The notes beneath the pieces were generated by a model. The model was given only the letters and a program-made list of their open reading frames with translations. It did no database searches and had not been told where the DNA came from. From an uncultured Erysipelotrichales bacterium (lineage in GTDB: Bacteria > Bacillota_I > Bacilli_A > Erysipelotrichales > Coprobacillaceae), in assembly GCA_910579135.1 (NCBI GenBank), contig CAJTTM010000007.1:1-64000 (forward strand): a DNA stretch of 64,000 bases. The letters are read 5' to 3'. Shown here in pieces: positions 7,930 through 16,327 of this stretch. Every line of letters begins with the position of its first letter. Within the stretch, counting starts at the first letter, position 1. The translations under genes and the position numbers were made by a program.

Positions 7930-9865
7930 ATGAACGAAGAAAAGAAATTATGTGGGCTATATTTGAGAGTAAGCACGGAAGATCAAGCCCGTGAGGGTTT
8001 TAGTTTACCAGAGCAAAAAGAACGACTAGAACAATTTTGCAAATTTAAAGGTTATGAGATAGTAGATTATTACGAAGATGCTGGTATAAGTGCTAAAACA
8101 GGCAATTTAAGACCTGAATTTGAGAGATTAAAAGAAGATATTAAAAACAAGAAAATTAACACGATAGTGGCTTTAAAATTAGATAGAATAACAAGAAGTA
8201 TCTTTGACTGGGAAAAGTTAATGACATTTTTAGAAGAAAATGATGCCTATTTAGACTGTGCTAACGATGAAATAAATACTACTAATGCTAACGGGAAAAT
8301 GATTTCAAGACTACTTATGAGTGTTAGTCAAAATGAAATTGAAAGGACTAGCGAAAGAACAAAAATAGGTTTAGCAGGTGCAATTAAGCAAGGACATATT
8401 CCAAGTCAAGCACCTCTAGGATATAAACACGAAGATAAAAAGTTAGTAATCGATTGCTCTACTAAAGATATTGTAGAAAGAATATTTAATCTATATTATC
8501 AAGGTAATTCTTATCAAACTATATCTAATATACTAAATAAAGAAAAAGTATTAGGTAAAGATTCTTCTATTACAGCAATACTTGAAAATGAGGTTTATAA
8601 AGGTGATTTCGTTCACGGCAAAAGAACAAAGCACCCTACTTATTATTTTGATGTTGTTTAGCCAATAGTTAGTAAGGAATTATGGGAAGAATGCCAAGTG
8701 CAAAAGAAAAAGAACTCACGCAGTTATCAAAGAACACTAACATATCTTTATTTACAAAAACTTACTTGTCCTAAATGTGGTCGCTTAATGGGTGGAAAAG
8801 CCACTAAAAAGAAAAATGGTAATGTTTATTATTACTACTATTGTACTGATTGCAAGGTTAATCTAAAAGAAAATGTTGTTAGTGAATATTTTGATAATTT
8901 CGTACAAAAATTAGTGGAATATGATAGTGTTGTTAATCAATTCTTCCTACCTATGATTAAGCAAAAATTTGATGAACCAAAGGAACTTTTAGAAAAAGAA
9001 CTATTAAAACAAAATGATAAATTAGAGAGAATTAGAAAAGCATATATCGAGGGTGCATTTGATTTAAAAGTTTACAATAAAGAAAAGAAAATCGTTGAAG
9101 ATGCTATCACTAAATTAAATGATGAATTAACTGATACTGCAAGTTGTGAAGAACTAAACTTTACTCCACAAGATATATTATTAAAACGAGATATTGATTA
9201 TATTAATCGAGTTAAGTTAAAAGATGAATATAAGAAAAGAACTAAAACTTGGAAAGACTATACTAGAGAAGAAAAATCTGACCTAATTATGAGATATGTA
9301 GATGAGATAAAACTAAAACAAAAAAAATAGTCTAATAATCGTTGATGAAATACTATTTAGAGAAAGTATCTGCAAACCTTGTAATGAATTATTTGATAAA
9401 GGTTATATTGATGTTAAAACCCCTGCTTTATTTGGTAATTTAGTTGGTGAGTTAAGATTCAGTAATTATCTTCCTGAAGAAGAAATTGGTAAACATATAA
9501 TGAGATTAAGACAATATTATGATGTCGGTTATGAAGAAGCAACGTATTTTGTAGAAGATAGAGTTTTCTATTTTAACTTTATAAGGGATGACAGAGCAAT
9601 AATAAGAGTATTCCCACTTGAAGATTATTGCAAGATAGACCCAGATATAAAAATGAAAGAATATAAATATGGAATTATCTATATTCGTGGTAAAGATGAA
9701 TTTCAAATGCAAGATGTAAATGCTGCTTTTGATTATATACCTGATGAAACTAATGATAGTGTTATCTATATGAAAGAACCTATACCAATAGAAATAGGCG
9801 TTAAACCAGTTAATATGGAAACAATGAAAAATGATACTTCTGGTCAAGGGCAACAAAGTTGCTAG
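7930..9865 (+). pseudogene. Large serine recombinase, two disabling lesions
   Basis: Site-specific recombinase that would move this element. The N-terminal resolvase domain has its nucleophile at Ser15 (GLYLRVSTEDQ). A recombinase domain follows (QNEIERTSERTKIGLAGA, PLGYKH), then a zinc ribbon (CPKCG...CTDC) and a coiled coil. A TAG at 8659-8661 interrupts the frame, which then continues in register (PIVSKELWEECQ). At 9320-9327 a run of eight A breaks it again. With seven A, KLKQKNSLIIVDEILFRES runs on into a C-terminal domain ending at 9865. Restored length is about 644 residues, within the family range. The element is therefore probably fixed in place. Confidence 0.88.
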
Positions 9866-10205
9866 TCTAGACCCTTGACTAGAAATAATTGAATAAATAA
9901 CGGAACAAATTTAAAACAAAAAAGTTTACTTTTCTTGTTTTAGACTTATCTACCTAAGAGATTTTTTGTTAACTTTTTCGAGGGAAAAGTTATAACAAAC
10001 GTGGCACGTTTTGTTGTCGTAAGACAATGAAAGTGGCGATAGTTTGTTACCAAGACTTATGTAATTTTGTTTTATTGCGATTAGCTTTAAAACATTATGA
10101 AATAAGGCATAAGGGTTCTAGGGAAACTCTAGCCCACGAGGTAATTTTGATGGTACGTCAAAATACCTAGGGGGTTAAACATTTTGACGAAGCCAAAATA
10201 TGTTT
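9839..10205 (+). other. Hairpin-rich block, candidate oriT region
   Basis: About 360 bases without a gene, packed with inverted repeats. They are TCTGGTCAAGGG/CCCTTGACTAGA (9839-9850, 9872-9883), TTTGTTAACTTTT/AAAAGTTATAACAAA (about 9965-10000), TTGTC/GACAA around GTAA (about 10014-10028), CTAG arms in GGGTTCTAG/CTCTAGCCC (about 10112-10135), GGTAATTTTGA/TCAAAATACC (about 10140-10171), and AAACATTTTG/CAAAATATGTTT just before the next gene. Directly ahead of a MobV gene, this is where an origin of transfer is expected. The MobV nick consensus known from pMV158 was not found, so the assignment rests on position and structure. Confidence 0.45.
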
Positions 10206-10228
10206 AAAATAAAGAGCGTGATTTATAT

Positions 10229-10441
10229 ATGGACTTTGAATATAAAAATGAATTTTATAATTTAAAATATGGTAAATGTTATTTAATTGAAGAAAAGGAA
10301 AACTTGTATTTAATCTATGCTGATAAATGTTTTAATCACTATATTGTTTGTACTTACATTGAGCCAAATTCTAATGCTATGATGAATCAAGAGTTCTTCC
10401 CTACTTTAGAAAGTGCAAGAAAATATTTTAATGATAAATAA
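10229..10441 (+). CDS. Hypothetical protein, 70 aa
   Basis: Not recognised. Small acidic, aromatic-rich protein (YNLKYGKCYLIEEKENLYLIY) with no membrane segment. The ribosome site is weak (AAAGAG). It ends 14 bases before the relaxase gene in the same orientation. Small accessory or copy-control proteins often precede MobV genes, but nothing in the sequence shows such a role. Confidence 0.5.
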   Translation: MDFEYKNEFYNLKYGKCYLIEEKENLYLIYADKCFNHYIVCTYIEPNSNAMMNQEFFPTLESARKYFNDK

Positions 10442-10455
10442 GGGGTTGATATTTT

Positions 10456-11847
10456 ATGAATGAATTATCTTACTCGCTGCATTTAAGTAGTGATAAAAAT
10501 AGAAAGCCATCATCAAAAAATATGGCAAAGAATAATGCTTCTGGTTCTACTTCATTATCTAATAATGCTATTCAAAATGCAAAGCAATTATCAAGAGTGG
10601 ACAAGCATAACTATCGTAAATATGATAACAATAGCGAACTGATAGAAATAATAAAAGGTACTACTTCGCTTTATGAAGATGTTAAAAATCTCTATTTAGA
10701 AGAATTTGAAGAAGCAAGACTCGAATATAACAAAGAGCAAGAAAATAAAGGTAGAAATGATAGAAAGATTATAGATTACTTTAAAAGGATAAGTGATAAT
10801 ACTAAAAACGATCTTGCTTGTGAGATTATTATAGAACTTGGAGATAAGAAATACTGGGACACTAAAGATGATAAATTTAAACATAAAATGACTAATGTAT
10901 TTAAAGAACAACTTAATGATTTACAAGAGTTAGTTCCTGATTTCAAAATAGCGAGTGCAATTATTCATTATGATGAAACAAGTCCACATCTTCATATTGT
11001 AGGTGTACCAATAAAATATAAAAACAAAAATGGTATGTCCAAACAAGTTGGTAAAGGTAATGTTTTCACAAGAGATAGTTTACGTACTATTCAAGATAAA
11101 ATGCGAGTTTTATGTATTGCTAGTTTTAATAAAGAATATGGTCTTAATAATATCTTAAAAAAGAAAGAAAAAGGAAGAAATAAAGATATAAATGTTAAAG
11201 ATATGACTAACTACCAAGCAATGAAAGAAGAACTTAATAAGAATAAGAAAGCACTAGAAATTGCTAGTAAAAAATCTAATGAACTTGATAAAACTACAAA
11301 TGATATTAAAGATACTATCAATAATCTAAAAAAAGCACCAATAGTTAAAAATACTTTCACTATTTCAGAAAGTGATAGAAATAAAATCATTGAATATGTT
11401 GATAAGGTGCAAGATACTAACAAAGATTTTAAAAAAACTGAAATGTTATCAGTAACCTTAAACAACGTTGATACTGAATTACAAGAAAACAGAGAAAAAA
11501 TTAAGATACTAACTGAAAACAATAAAGCACTATCTCTTAAAGTTGATACTCTATCTAAAAATATTGATAGCAAAAATAAAGAGATTAAAGAGTTAAAAAG
11601 TGATAATAAGCATTTACAAGAAATGGTCGATTACTTCAAAAACTTATTCAGTAGATTAGTAAAATTCATAAAAAATAAGATGTTTGGTAAAGATAAAGAA
11701 CGAGAAGATTATTGGAAAGTTTCAAAAGATATGTACGAACATGGCATATTTAGTGATGACACTATTGAATCAATTAAAGATGATTATATTTGGAACAAAG
11801 AAAATGATAAACATAAAGATAAAGGTCGAGATGACTTTGAATTATAG
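10456..11847 (+). CDS. mobV: MobV-family relaxase (Pre/Mob)
   Basis: Nicks one strand at the origin of transfer and pilots the DNA during mobilisation. The N-terminal SYSLHLSSDKNRKP and the metal-binding motif HYDETSPHLH near residue 170 are characteristic of MobV. The conserved region ends near residue 230; beyond it lies a long coiled coil (about residues 255-410) and a charged tail. The 463-residue length is normal and the frame is intact, unlike the recombinase. The start follows AAGGGG. No mating-pore genes are in the window, so transfer would need a helper. Confidence 0.94.
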   Translation: MNELSYSLHLSSDKNRKPSSKNMAKNNASGSTSLSNNAIQNAKQLSRVDKHNYRKYDNNSELIEIIKGTTSLYEDVKNLYLEEFEEARLEYNKEQENKGRNDRKIIDYFKRISDNTKNDLACEIIIELGDKKYWDTKDDKFKHKMTNVFKEQLNDLQELVPDFKIASAIIHYDETSPHLHIVGVPIKYKNKNGMSKQVGKGNVFTRDSLRTIQDKMRVLCIASFNKEYGLNNILKKKEKGRNKDINVKDMTNYQAMKEELNKNKKALEIASKKSNELDKTTNDIKDTINNLKKAPIVKNTFTISESDRNKIIEYVDKVQDTNKDFKKTEMLSVTLNNVDTELQENREKIKILTENNKALSLKVDTLSKNIDSKNKEIKELKSDNKHLQEMVDYFKNLFSRLVKFIKNKMFGKDKEREDYWKVSKDMYEHGIFSDDTIESIKDDYIWNKENDKHKDKGRDDFEL

Positions 11848-11995
11848 TTTTTTCAGTCAGTTTTATAAGTGATGAATTACTTTATAAGTAGTTCTCTTTT
11901 TTTGCTCTTAAACACTATTAAAATGCCTTGAAAAGTAGTATAATATAGATTATAAAAGTGATGCACAAATAGTAATTTATAGGGGAGAAAAGAAT

Positions 11996-12511
11996 ATGAA
12001 AGTGTTAGTTGATTTTGTAGTTTTAATAATAATATATTTTTGGAAGTTTTATAAGAAATTGAAAGAAAAAGGTAGAGATGTATTGTTTATAAATACTACA
12101 ATGTATATATACTTATCTTTTGTATTGTATTTTACTTTAATGCCAATATTAACAAAGATACCATTTTTATTTTTTCATCATTATCCTTATGAAATGAATC
12201 TAGTACCATTTGTAGATGTTTTAAATGGTAGAGGTGATTTTATAAGACAGGTAGCATTAAATGTTATAATGTTGATTCCATTTGGATTTTTAATGCCATT
12301 AACAAATAAAAAAAATACAAAATTCTTAAAAGTTATTTTTTATACTTTTACTGTAAGTTTAATCATAGAAGTATTACAGCCATTTAGTGGTAGGTCATTT
12401 GATGTAACAGACATAATAACAAATGTAACTGGTGGAATTGTTGGATATATTATGTATTTGATATTCAAACCATTAACAACTAAAATATTAAATTATATAA
12501 AAAATAGATAG
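11996..12511 (+). CDS. VanZ-like membrane protein
   Basis: A 171-residue integral membrane protein with four to five hydrophobic segments. The VanZ pattern is clear: FVLYFTLMPI, then NLVPFVDVL, NVIMLIPFGFLMPL near residue 95, and the charged signature RSFDVTDIITNVTGGIVGY near residue 135. VanZ of Tn1546 gives low-level teicoplanin resistance, and homologues turn up as cargo on mobile elements. The start follows AGGGGAG. First gene of the cargo stretch, in the same orientation as the relaxase. Confidence 0.87.
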   Translation: MKVLVDFVVLIIIYFWKFYKKLKEKGRDVLFINTTMYIYLSFVLYFTLMPILTKIPFLFFHHYPYEMNLVPFVDVLNGRGDFIRQVALNVIMLIPFGFLMPLTNKKNTKFLKVIFYTFTVSLIIEVLQPFSGRSFDVTDIITNVTGGIVGYIMYLIFKPLTTKILNYIKNR

Positions 12512-12543
12512 AAACAAATTACCATTTAGGAGTGAGGTTATTT

Positions 12544-12993
12544 ATGGAATATGATAAATTAGAATTTGAAACAACTTTTGAGAATGGGGATATGATTCCA
12601 GTAGAATATACTGGTTATGGAAAAAATATATCTCCAGAATTTAGAATTAAAAATTTATCAGATAAAGCAAAAAGTTTAGTAATAATATTAGAAGATTTAA
12701 GCCATCCGATAAAGAACTTTACTCATTGGATTGCTTGGAATATAAAGGCAAATTCTGTAATCCCAGAAAATGTTGGAAATATGGATAATGTTATGCAAGG
12801 TATTGCTTATGGCTTCCATAAATATGCAGGAGCAAAACCACCAAAATTTCAAAAACACAATTATAGATATTCAATTTATTCGTTAGATACTTTTTTAGAA
12901 TTATCATCTAATATTATGAAAAAGAAATTACTAAAAGCAATGAGTGGACACATTTTACAAAAAGGAACTATTACAGGTTACTTTAAAAGATAA
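12544..12993 (+). CDS. YbhB/YbcL-type PEBP family protein
   Basis: A 149-residue phosphatidylethanolamine-binding-protein fold of the bacterial Raf-kinase-inhibitor-like type. Visible are NGDMIPVEYTGYGKNISPEF, the ligand-site segment LEDLSHPIKNFTHWIAWNI, and the later HNYRYSIYSLD. Biochemical role in bacteria is unsettled. The ATG at 12544 is chosen because AGGAG lies about ten bases before it; the upstream GTG at 12532 overlaps that site. No signal peptide, so cytosolic. Confidence 0.88.
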   Translation: MEYDKLEFETTFENGDMIPVEYTGYGKNISPEFRIKNLSDKAKSLVIILEDLSHPIKNFTHWIAWNIKANSVIPENVGNMDNVMQGIAYGFHKYAGAKPPKFQKHNYRYSIYSLDTFLELSSNIMKKKLLKAMSGHILQKGTITGYFKR

Positions 12994-13012
12994 ATTACAA
13001 GAGGTGTTAGGA

Positions 13013-13216
13013 ATGAGCAAATATGAGCCATTATGGAGATATTTAAAAGTAAACAAGAAAGACAGTTATAAATTATCTTATGAAGAAATTAAAAAAATTT
13101 TAGGATTTGATATAGACCATTCCTTTTTGACTTACAAAAAGGAATCTAAAGAATATGGATATGAAGTAGGTAAAATATCAATGAAAGAAAAGACAGTAAT
13201 GTTCAATAGAATATAA
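13013..13216 (+). CDS. Small conserved-type protein, 67 aa
   Basis: A 67-residue basic protein beginning MSKYEPLWRYLK and ending EKTVMFNRI. It starts six bases after GAGGTG. The compact mix of helix and strand (YKLSYEEIKKILGFDIDHSFLTY) suggests a small winged-helix-like fold, such as the minimal proteins often seen in Bacillota mobile cargo. No function is claimed. It ends 36 bases before the acetyltransferase gene, and the boundary carries the TTACA...TGTAA dyad found repeatedly here. Confidence 0.6.
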   Translation: MSKYEPLWRYLKVNKKDSYKLSYEEIKKILGFDIDHSFLTYKKESKEYGYEVGKISMKEKTVMFNRI

Positions 13217-13252
13217 CTAAAAAATTACAATCTGTAAAGGAGAATTAAAAAT

Positions 13253-13891
13253 ATGAAAGATGGAAAAATGCCAAATCCAAATACAATACATCCAATAGTT
13301 GGATATGATAAAGAAATATATGTGAAACCTACTATTAAAAATAAAAATGTTATAGTTGGAGATTTTACTTATATTGCAGATACAGAATTTGAAAGTCATA
13401 TAACACATCACTACGAGTTTAATAATGATAAATTGATTATAGGAAAGTTTTGTCAAATAGCTTCTGGGGTTGAATTTGTAATGAACGGTGCTAATCATCA
13501 AATGAATGCAGTAACAACATTTCCATTTTATACATTAGAGGGTTGGGAGCAAGTTCCACCGTCACAAAATGATTTACCTATTAAAGGGGATACTGTTATT
13601 GGAAATGATGTATGGATAGGACAAAATGTAACGATAATGCCAGGAGTTCGTATTGGAGATGGAGCAATAATTGGTGCTAATTCTGTTGTTGCAAAAGATA
13701 TTCCATCATACCATATTGCAGTTGGAAATCCTTGTAATGTTATTAAACAGAGATTTGATGATGAACTAATTGAGATAATGGAAAAAGTAAAATGGTGGGA
13801 TAAAAGTATAGGAGAAATAAACAATTTAATTCCTGTACTAACTTCAAGTGATTTAGAAAAGGTAAAAGAAGAATTAGCGAAATTAGTATAA
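13253..13891 (+). CDS. Vat/CatB-type xenobiotic O-acetyltransferase
   Basis: A 212-residue left-handed beta-helix acetyltransferase of the xenobiotic group (streptogramin A or chloramphenicol type). Diagnostic stretches are KLIIGKFCQIASGVEFVMNGANH with the catalytic His near residue 83, the GDTVIGNDVWIGQNVTIMPGV hexapeptide coils, and IAVGNPCNVIKQRF. Length and motif order match Vat(A)-like proteins, so streptogramin A is the likeliest substrate, but CatB-type chloramphenicol activity is not excluded. The start follows AAAGGAG. Intact cargo gene of the mobile element and a probable acquired resistance determinant. Confidence 0.85.
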   Translation: MKDGKMPNPNTIHPIVGYDKEIYVKPTIKNKNVIVGDFTYIADTEFESHITHHYEFNNDKLIIGKFCQIASGVEFVMNGANHQMNAVTTFPFYTLEGWEQVPPSQNDLPIKGDTVIGNDVWIGQNVTIMPGVRIGDGAIIGANSVVAKDIPSYHIAVGNPCNVIKQRFDDELIEIMEKVKWWDKSIGEINNLIPVLTSSDLEKVKEELAKLV

Positions 13892-13895
13892 TTAC

Positions 13896-13953
13896 AAATT
13901 ACAATTTATCGAGTAGATCATATTTAAGATTTACTCTTTTTTTGTTATAATTA
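13896..13953 (+). repeat. Cassette-boundary repeat, copy 1 (terminator plus -10)
   Basis: A 58-base unit beginning AAATTACAATTTA. It contains a nine-pair hairpin GAGTAGATC/GATTTACTC followed by seven T, then TTATAATTA, a -10-like box. It ends the acetyltransferase transcript and may start the next. A near-identical copy (about five differences) is at 14795-14852. Confidence 0.85.
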
Positions 13954-14052
13954 AGAAAATATTTACTATATTTCATTACTAATAACTCAATGTCAAAGAC
14001 TTTTGACAGACAAAAATATTTCTTTCTTATAAAATGTAATTGGAGGTGCAAA

Positions 14053-14634
14053 ATGAATATTGGAGCAAGAATTAAAAAACATAGAGAAACACAAAATATT
14101 TCACAAGATGAATTAGCATTAAAAGTATTTGTTTCAAGACAAACAATATCTAATTGGGAAACAAATAAAAGTTGCCCTGATATAAAAAGTTTAACTATGT
14201 TATCTAACATTTTTCATGTAACTCTAGATGATTTTATAAAAGGAGATATAGAGGAGATGAAAAGAATAGTTAGTAAAGAGAAAATAGAAAAGTTTAATAT
14301 AATGAGTTATATTTTCTTAGCAGAAATGTTGATTTTAATGTTTAGTGCATACCCATTATTTAGTATAGATGGATATATTGGGGCTATTATTTGGGCATTA
14401 TTTTTTGTAATAACATTTGTAACAGCAACAATCGTCGAAAAGTTTAAAAAGAATAATAACATTCAAACTTATAAAGAAATTATTGCTTTTATGGAAAATA
14501 AATCATTATCTTATGAAGAAGTACAACAAGAAATAGGAAAAAGAAATTATCAAAAAATCCTGTTAGCAATTTTAACAGGTTTAATAACATTTATTATTTT
14601 TATAATTGAAATATTTATAATGAAAAAAATATAA
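14053..14634 (+). CDS. XRE-family regulator with membrane domain
   Basis: 193 residues. Residues 5-60 are a Cro/CI-type helix-turn-helix (ARIKKHRETQNISQDELALKVFVSRQTISNWET). The C-terminal half has two or three hydrophobic segments (LAEMLILMFSAYPLF, AIIWALFFVITFVTATI, ILLAILTGLITFIIFIIEIF), so it is a membrane-tethered regulator. The ATG at 14053 is preferred because TGGAGGTG lies about four bases upstream. Small membrane proteins follow in the same orientation. Regulators of this build usually control neighbouring transport or stress genes. Confidence 0.85.
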   Translation: MNIGARIKKHRETQNISQDELALKVFVSRQTISNWETNKSCPDIKSLTMLSNIFHVTLDDFIKGDIEEMKRIVSKEKIEKFNIMSYIFLAEMLILMFSAYPLFSIDGYIGAIIWALFFVITFVTATIVEKFKKNNNIQTYKEIIAFMENKSLSYEEVQQEIGKRNYQKILLAILTGLITFIIFIIEIFIMKKI

Positions 14635-14661
14635 ACATAAAAAGATTTTAGGAGGTAGAAT

Positions 14662-14772
14662 ATGGAATTTTGGATAATTATGATAGTTTTTATATGTATG
14701 GGTGGAAGTTGTTCACTAGCTGGTACTTGGTGGAGTAAAAAGAAAAAAGAAGAAAAATCTAAAAAGCAATAA
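14662..14772 (+). CDS. Single-span membrane peptide, 36 aa
   Basis: A 36-residue frame with a strong AGGAGG six bases before ATG. Residues 3-24 form one hydrophobic segment and the tail is lysine-rich (KKKKEEKSKK), the profile of a small anchored membrane protein. It follows the XRE regulator by 27 bases and is probably co-transcribed with it. Function unknown. Confidence 0.6.
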   Translation: MEFWIIMIVFICMGGSCSLAGTWWSKKKKEEKSKKQ

Positions 14773-14794
14773 TTTTCACACAAGTTATTATTAA

Positions 14795-14852
14795 AAATTA
14801 CAATTTAATGAGTAGATCATATTTAAGATTTACTCTTTTTTTGCTATAATTA
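14795..14852 (+). repeat. Cassette-boundary repeat, copy 2
   Basis: Same 58-base unit as 13896-13953: AAATTACAATTTA, the GAGTAGATC/GATTTACTC hairpin, seven T, then CTATAATTA. It ends the XRE/small-peptide transcript and may start the next small gene. Confidence 0.85.
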
Positions 14853-14892
14853 GAGAAAGAAAAATAATAATTTGAAAGTGAGATGAAATATT

Positions 14893-15036
14893 GTGAAAAA
14901 TAAAAAACTAATGAATTGGATAATTGCCATTATAGTTGCAATTTTGTATCTATCAATAAGTTTTATATTTGATATATGGACATTCTCTTGGCTTATATGG
15001 GTTGTCTATGCAATTTATAGATTTATTGTTAAATAA
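14893..15036 (+). CDS. Small membrane protein, 47 aa
   Basis: Begins at GTG (14893), or possibly at an ATG six codons in. Two hydrophobic stretches (WIIAIIVAILYLSISFIF and WLIWVVYAIYRFIV) predict a two-span membrane protein. The ribosome site is weak (GAAAGTGAG). It resembles the membrane tails carried by some XRE-type regulators, so it may be a free-standing version of one. Last gene of the cargo array. Confidence 0.5.
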   Translation: MKNKKLMNWIIAIIVAILYLSISFIFDIWTFSWLIWVVYAIYRFIVK

Positions 15037-15038
15037 TT

Positions 15039-15068
15039 AAATTACAATTTATGCGAAAGATTGTAAAA
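15039..15068 (+). repeat. Partial third boundary repeat
   Basis: AAATTACAATTTAT repeats the first 14 bases of the 58-base unit and then diverges. TTACAAT and ATTGTAA (15044-15068) form a dyad. The rest of the gap to 15279 holds a GTAGATATCTAC palindrome (about 15166-15177) and a T-rich stretch, but no gene. Confidence 0.55.
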
Positions 15069-15230
15069 TTAACAAAAAGTCTATTCCATAAATACTTAAA
15101 ACGTGATATATTATTATTAGCAACGGAAGATTATATGTACTCTTTCGTTATTGGAAAAGAGTTGTAGATATCTACGACACTCGCTCTATTTTTTATTGAT
15201 AGATGTATCTATCTTTTTATTTTATATAAA

Positions 15231-15253
15231 AACACAGGTAATGATCCTGTGTT
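15231..15253. terminator. Terminator downstream of flavin reductase
   Basis: AACACAGG/CCTGTGTT hairpin flanked by A and T runs. It can serve the minus-strand flavin reductase gene and any plus-strand readthrough. Confidence 0.85.
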
Positions 15254-15279
15254 TTCTTAATTATATTTCTATCAAATCA

Positions 15280-15846
15280 TTATTTTTTTAATTTCAATCC
15301 ATCTTTAAAAGCATTTCCAACTCTTTTAGTAACTTTATAATATCCATGAGTATATGGATCAAACGCAATAGCATCTACTAACTCAATATCAACTTTATCA
15401 CCACTCATAACATTTTCATCAGCAGTAACATTTACAACCTTTCCTATTACTCCTCCTCCATACTCATCATCTTGATATTCTATAAATTCACATTCAAAGC
15501 AAATAGGGAATTCATTAATAATTGGTGCATCTACAATTTCTGATTTAATTGCACTTAACCCACTGTTTTCAAATTTATTAAGTGTATTATTTCCAGATAC
15601 CACTCCAAAATAATCAGCTTCTACAACATGTTTACTATCAGCTATACTTACAGTAAACGCTTTTCTTTCTTTAATGTTTTTAACAGTTTTATGTGTTTCT
15701 GTTAAATTTAATATAACTTGATTCCTACTTAACATTGTTCCCCATGCTGCATTCATAACATCAACACTTCTATCTTCATTATAAGTTGCTATCATTAATA
15801 CTGGCATTGGAAAAATAGCTTCTGTAGTTTTAATTTGTTTTCTCAT
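15280..15846 (-). CDS. Flavin reductase family protein
   Basis: A 188-residue FMN-binding split-barrel protein. Typical stretches are FPMPVLMIATYNEDRSVDVMNAAWG, NLTETHKTVKNI and FECEFIEYQDDE. Members bind FMN and reduce flavin or quinone-like substrates with NAD(P)H. The start follows GGAGGATAAAAA. It diverges from an HxlR regulator across an 89-base gap with a dyad, an arrangement often seen for redox or electrophile-responsive HxlR control. Confidence 0.9.
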   Translation of the reverse strand: MRKQIKTTEAIFPMPVLMIATYNEDRSVDVMNAAWGTMLSRNQVILNLTETHKTVKNIKERKAFTVSIADSKHVVEADYFGVVSGNNTLNKFENSGLSAIKSEIVDAPIINEFPICFECEFIEYQDDEYGGGVIGKVVNVTADENVMSGDKVDIELVDAIAFDPYTHGYYKVTKRVGNAFKDGLKLKK

Positions 15847-15884
15847 TTTTTATCCTCCATTTATCATTTATTTACACACCCATT

Positions 15885-15913
15885 ATACTATGATATAATA
15901 TCATTGTATAGTA
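15885..15913 (+). promoter_or_regulatory. Divergent promoter and candidate HxlR operator
   Basis: The palindrome GATATAATATC (15892-15902) contains a TATAAT box and is flanked by ACTAT on the left and ATAGT on the right (15908-15912). Sitting between the two divergent genes, it is the natural site for HxlR repression of both. Binding is inferred from position and symmetry. Confidence 0.55.
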
Positions 15914-15935
15914 CTTACCTAAAGGAGAGTGTAAA

Positions 15936-16268
15936 ATGAGTTGTATAGAAAAAGGAATGAATTTTGAAGATACTGGATTTTCTTATAGTATGTCTTTGAT
16001 TTCTGGAAAATATAAATTACCTATCTTATATTCTTTAGCCTTTTATGGACCTTTTAGATATAATGAACTAAAAAGATTTTTAGATCCTATATCTTTTAAA
16101 ACTTTAACATCTAACTTAAAGGATTTAGAAAATAACTGTTTAATTATTAGAAAAGAATACCAAGAAATCCCACCTAAAGTAGAATACTATCTATCTGATA
16201 AAGGAAAATCTTTAATGCCAATTTTAGACCAATTATGTACTTGGGGCGAAAAAAACAAACAAGATTAA
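15936..16268 (+). CDS. HxlR-family transcriptional regulator
   Basis: A 110-residue winged-helix protein. The HxlR pattern is clear: SLISGKYKLPILYSLAFYGPFRYNELKRFL, then KTLTSNLKDLENNCLIIRKEY, and YYLSDKGKSLMPILDQLCTWG. It has an early Cys (Cys3), which in some relatives senses electrophiles or disulfide stress. The start follows AAAGGAG. It probably controls the divergent flavin reductase. Its 3' end meets the stump of fic and shares a terminator-like dyad CAAACAAG/CTTGTTTG with it. Confidence 0.92.
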   Translation: MSCIEKGMNFEDTGFSYSMSLISGKYKLPILYSLAFYGPFRYNELKRFLDPISFKTLTSNLKDLENNCLIIRKEYQEIPPKVEYYLSDKGKSLMPILDQLCTWGEKNKQD

Positions 16269-16327
16269 ATAGCTTGTTTGTTTTTTAGTATATTCGTATT
16301 TGGATAACAGTATTTTTCATCAGACAT
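16265..16327 (-). pseudogene. Stump of a Fic protein gene
   Basis: Twenty codons starting MSDEKYCYPNTNILKNK, which match the start of Fic-domain proteins, then an early stop. The catalytic domain (HPFxxGNG) is absent. The start overlaps the end of the antitoxin gene by eight bases, as in intact vbhA-fic-type pairs. The remainder was lost at a junction near 16265-16285, where the HxlR gene ends. Confidence 0.65.

Larger units (their letters stand above)
7331..15060 (+). mobile_element. Degraded integrative mobilizable element
   Basis: Between the tRNA cluster and the flavin reductase gene every gene lies on the plus strand. They comprise a large serine recombinase (broken), a hairpin-rich block, a MobV relaxase and a cargo of small resistance- or stress-type genes. 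No conjugation (type IV secretion) genes are present, so the element could at most be mobilised in trans. The ends are not proven: the left is set after the tRNA cluster and the right after the last cassette-like repeat. No flanking direct repeat was recognised by eye. Confidence 0.65.

Noticed and set aside
9500..9865. Independent 121-residue gene after the recombinase
   Set aside because: Its frame is open back to the recombinase end and joins it when one A is removed at 9320-9327; it has no ribosome site at 9500.
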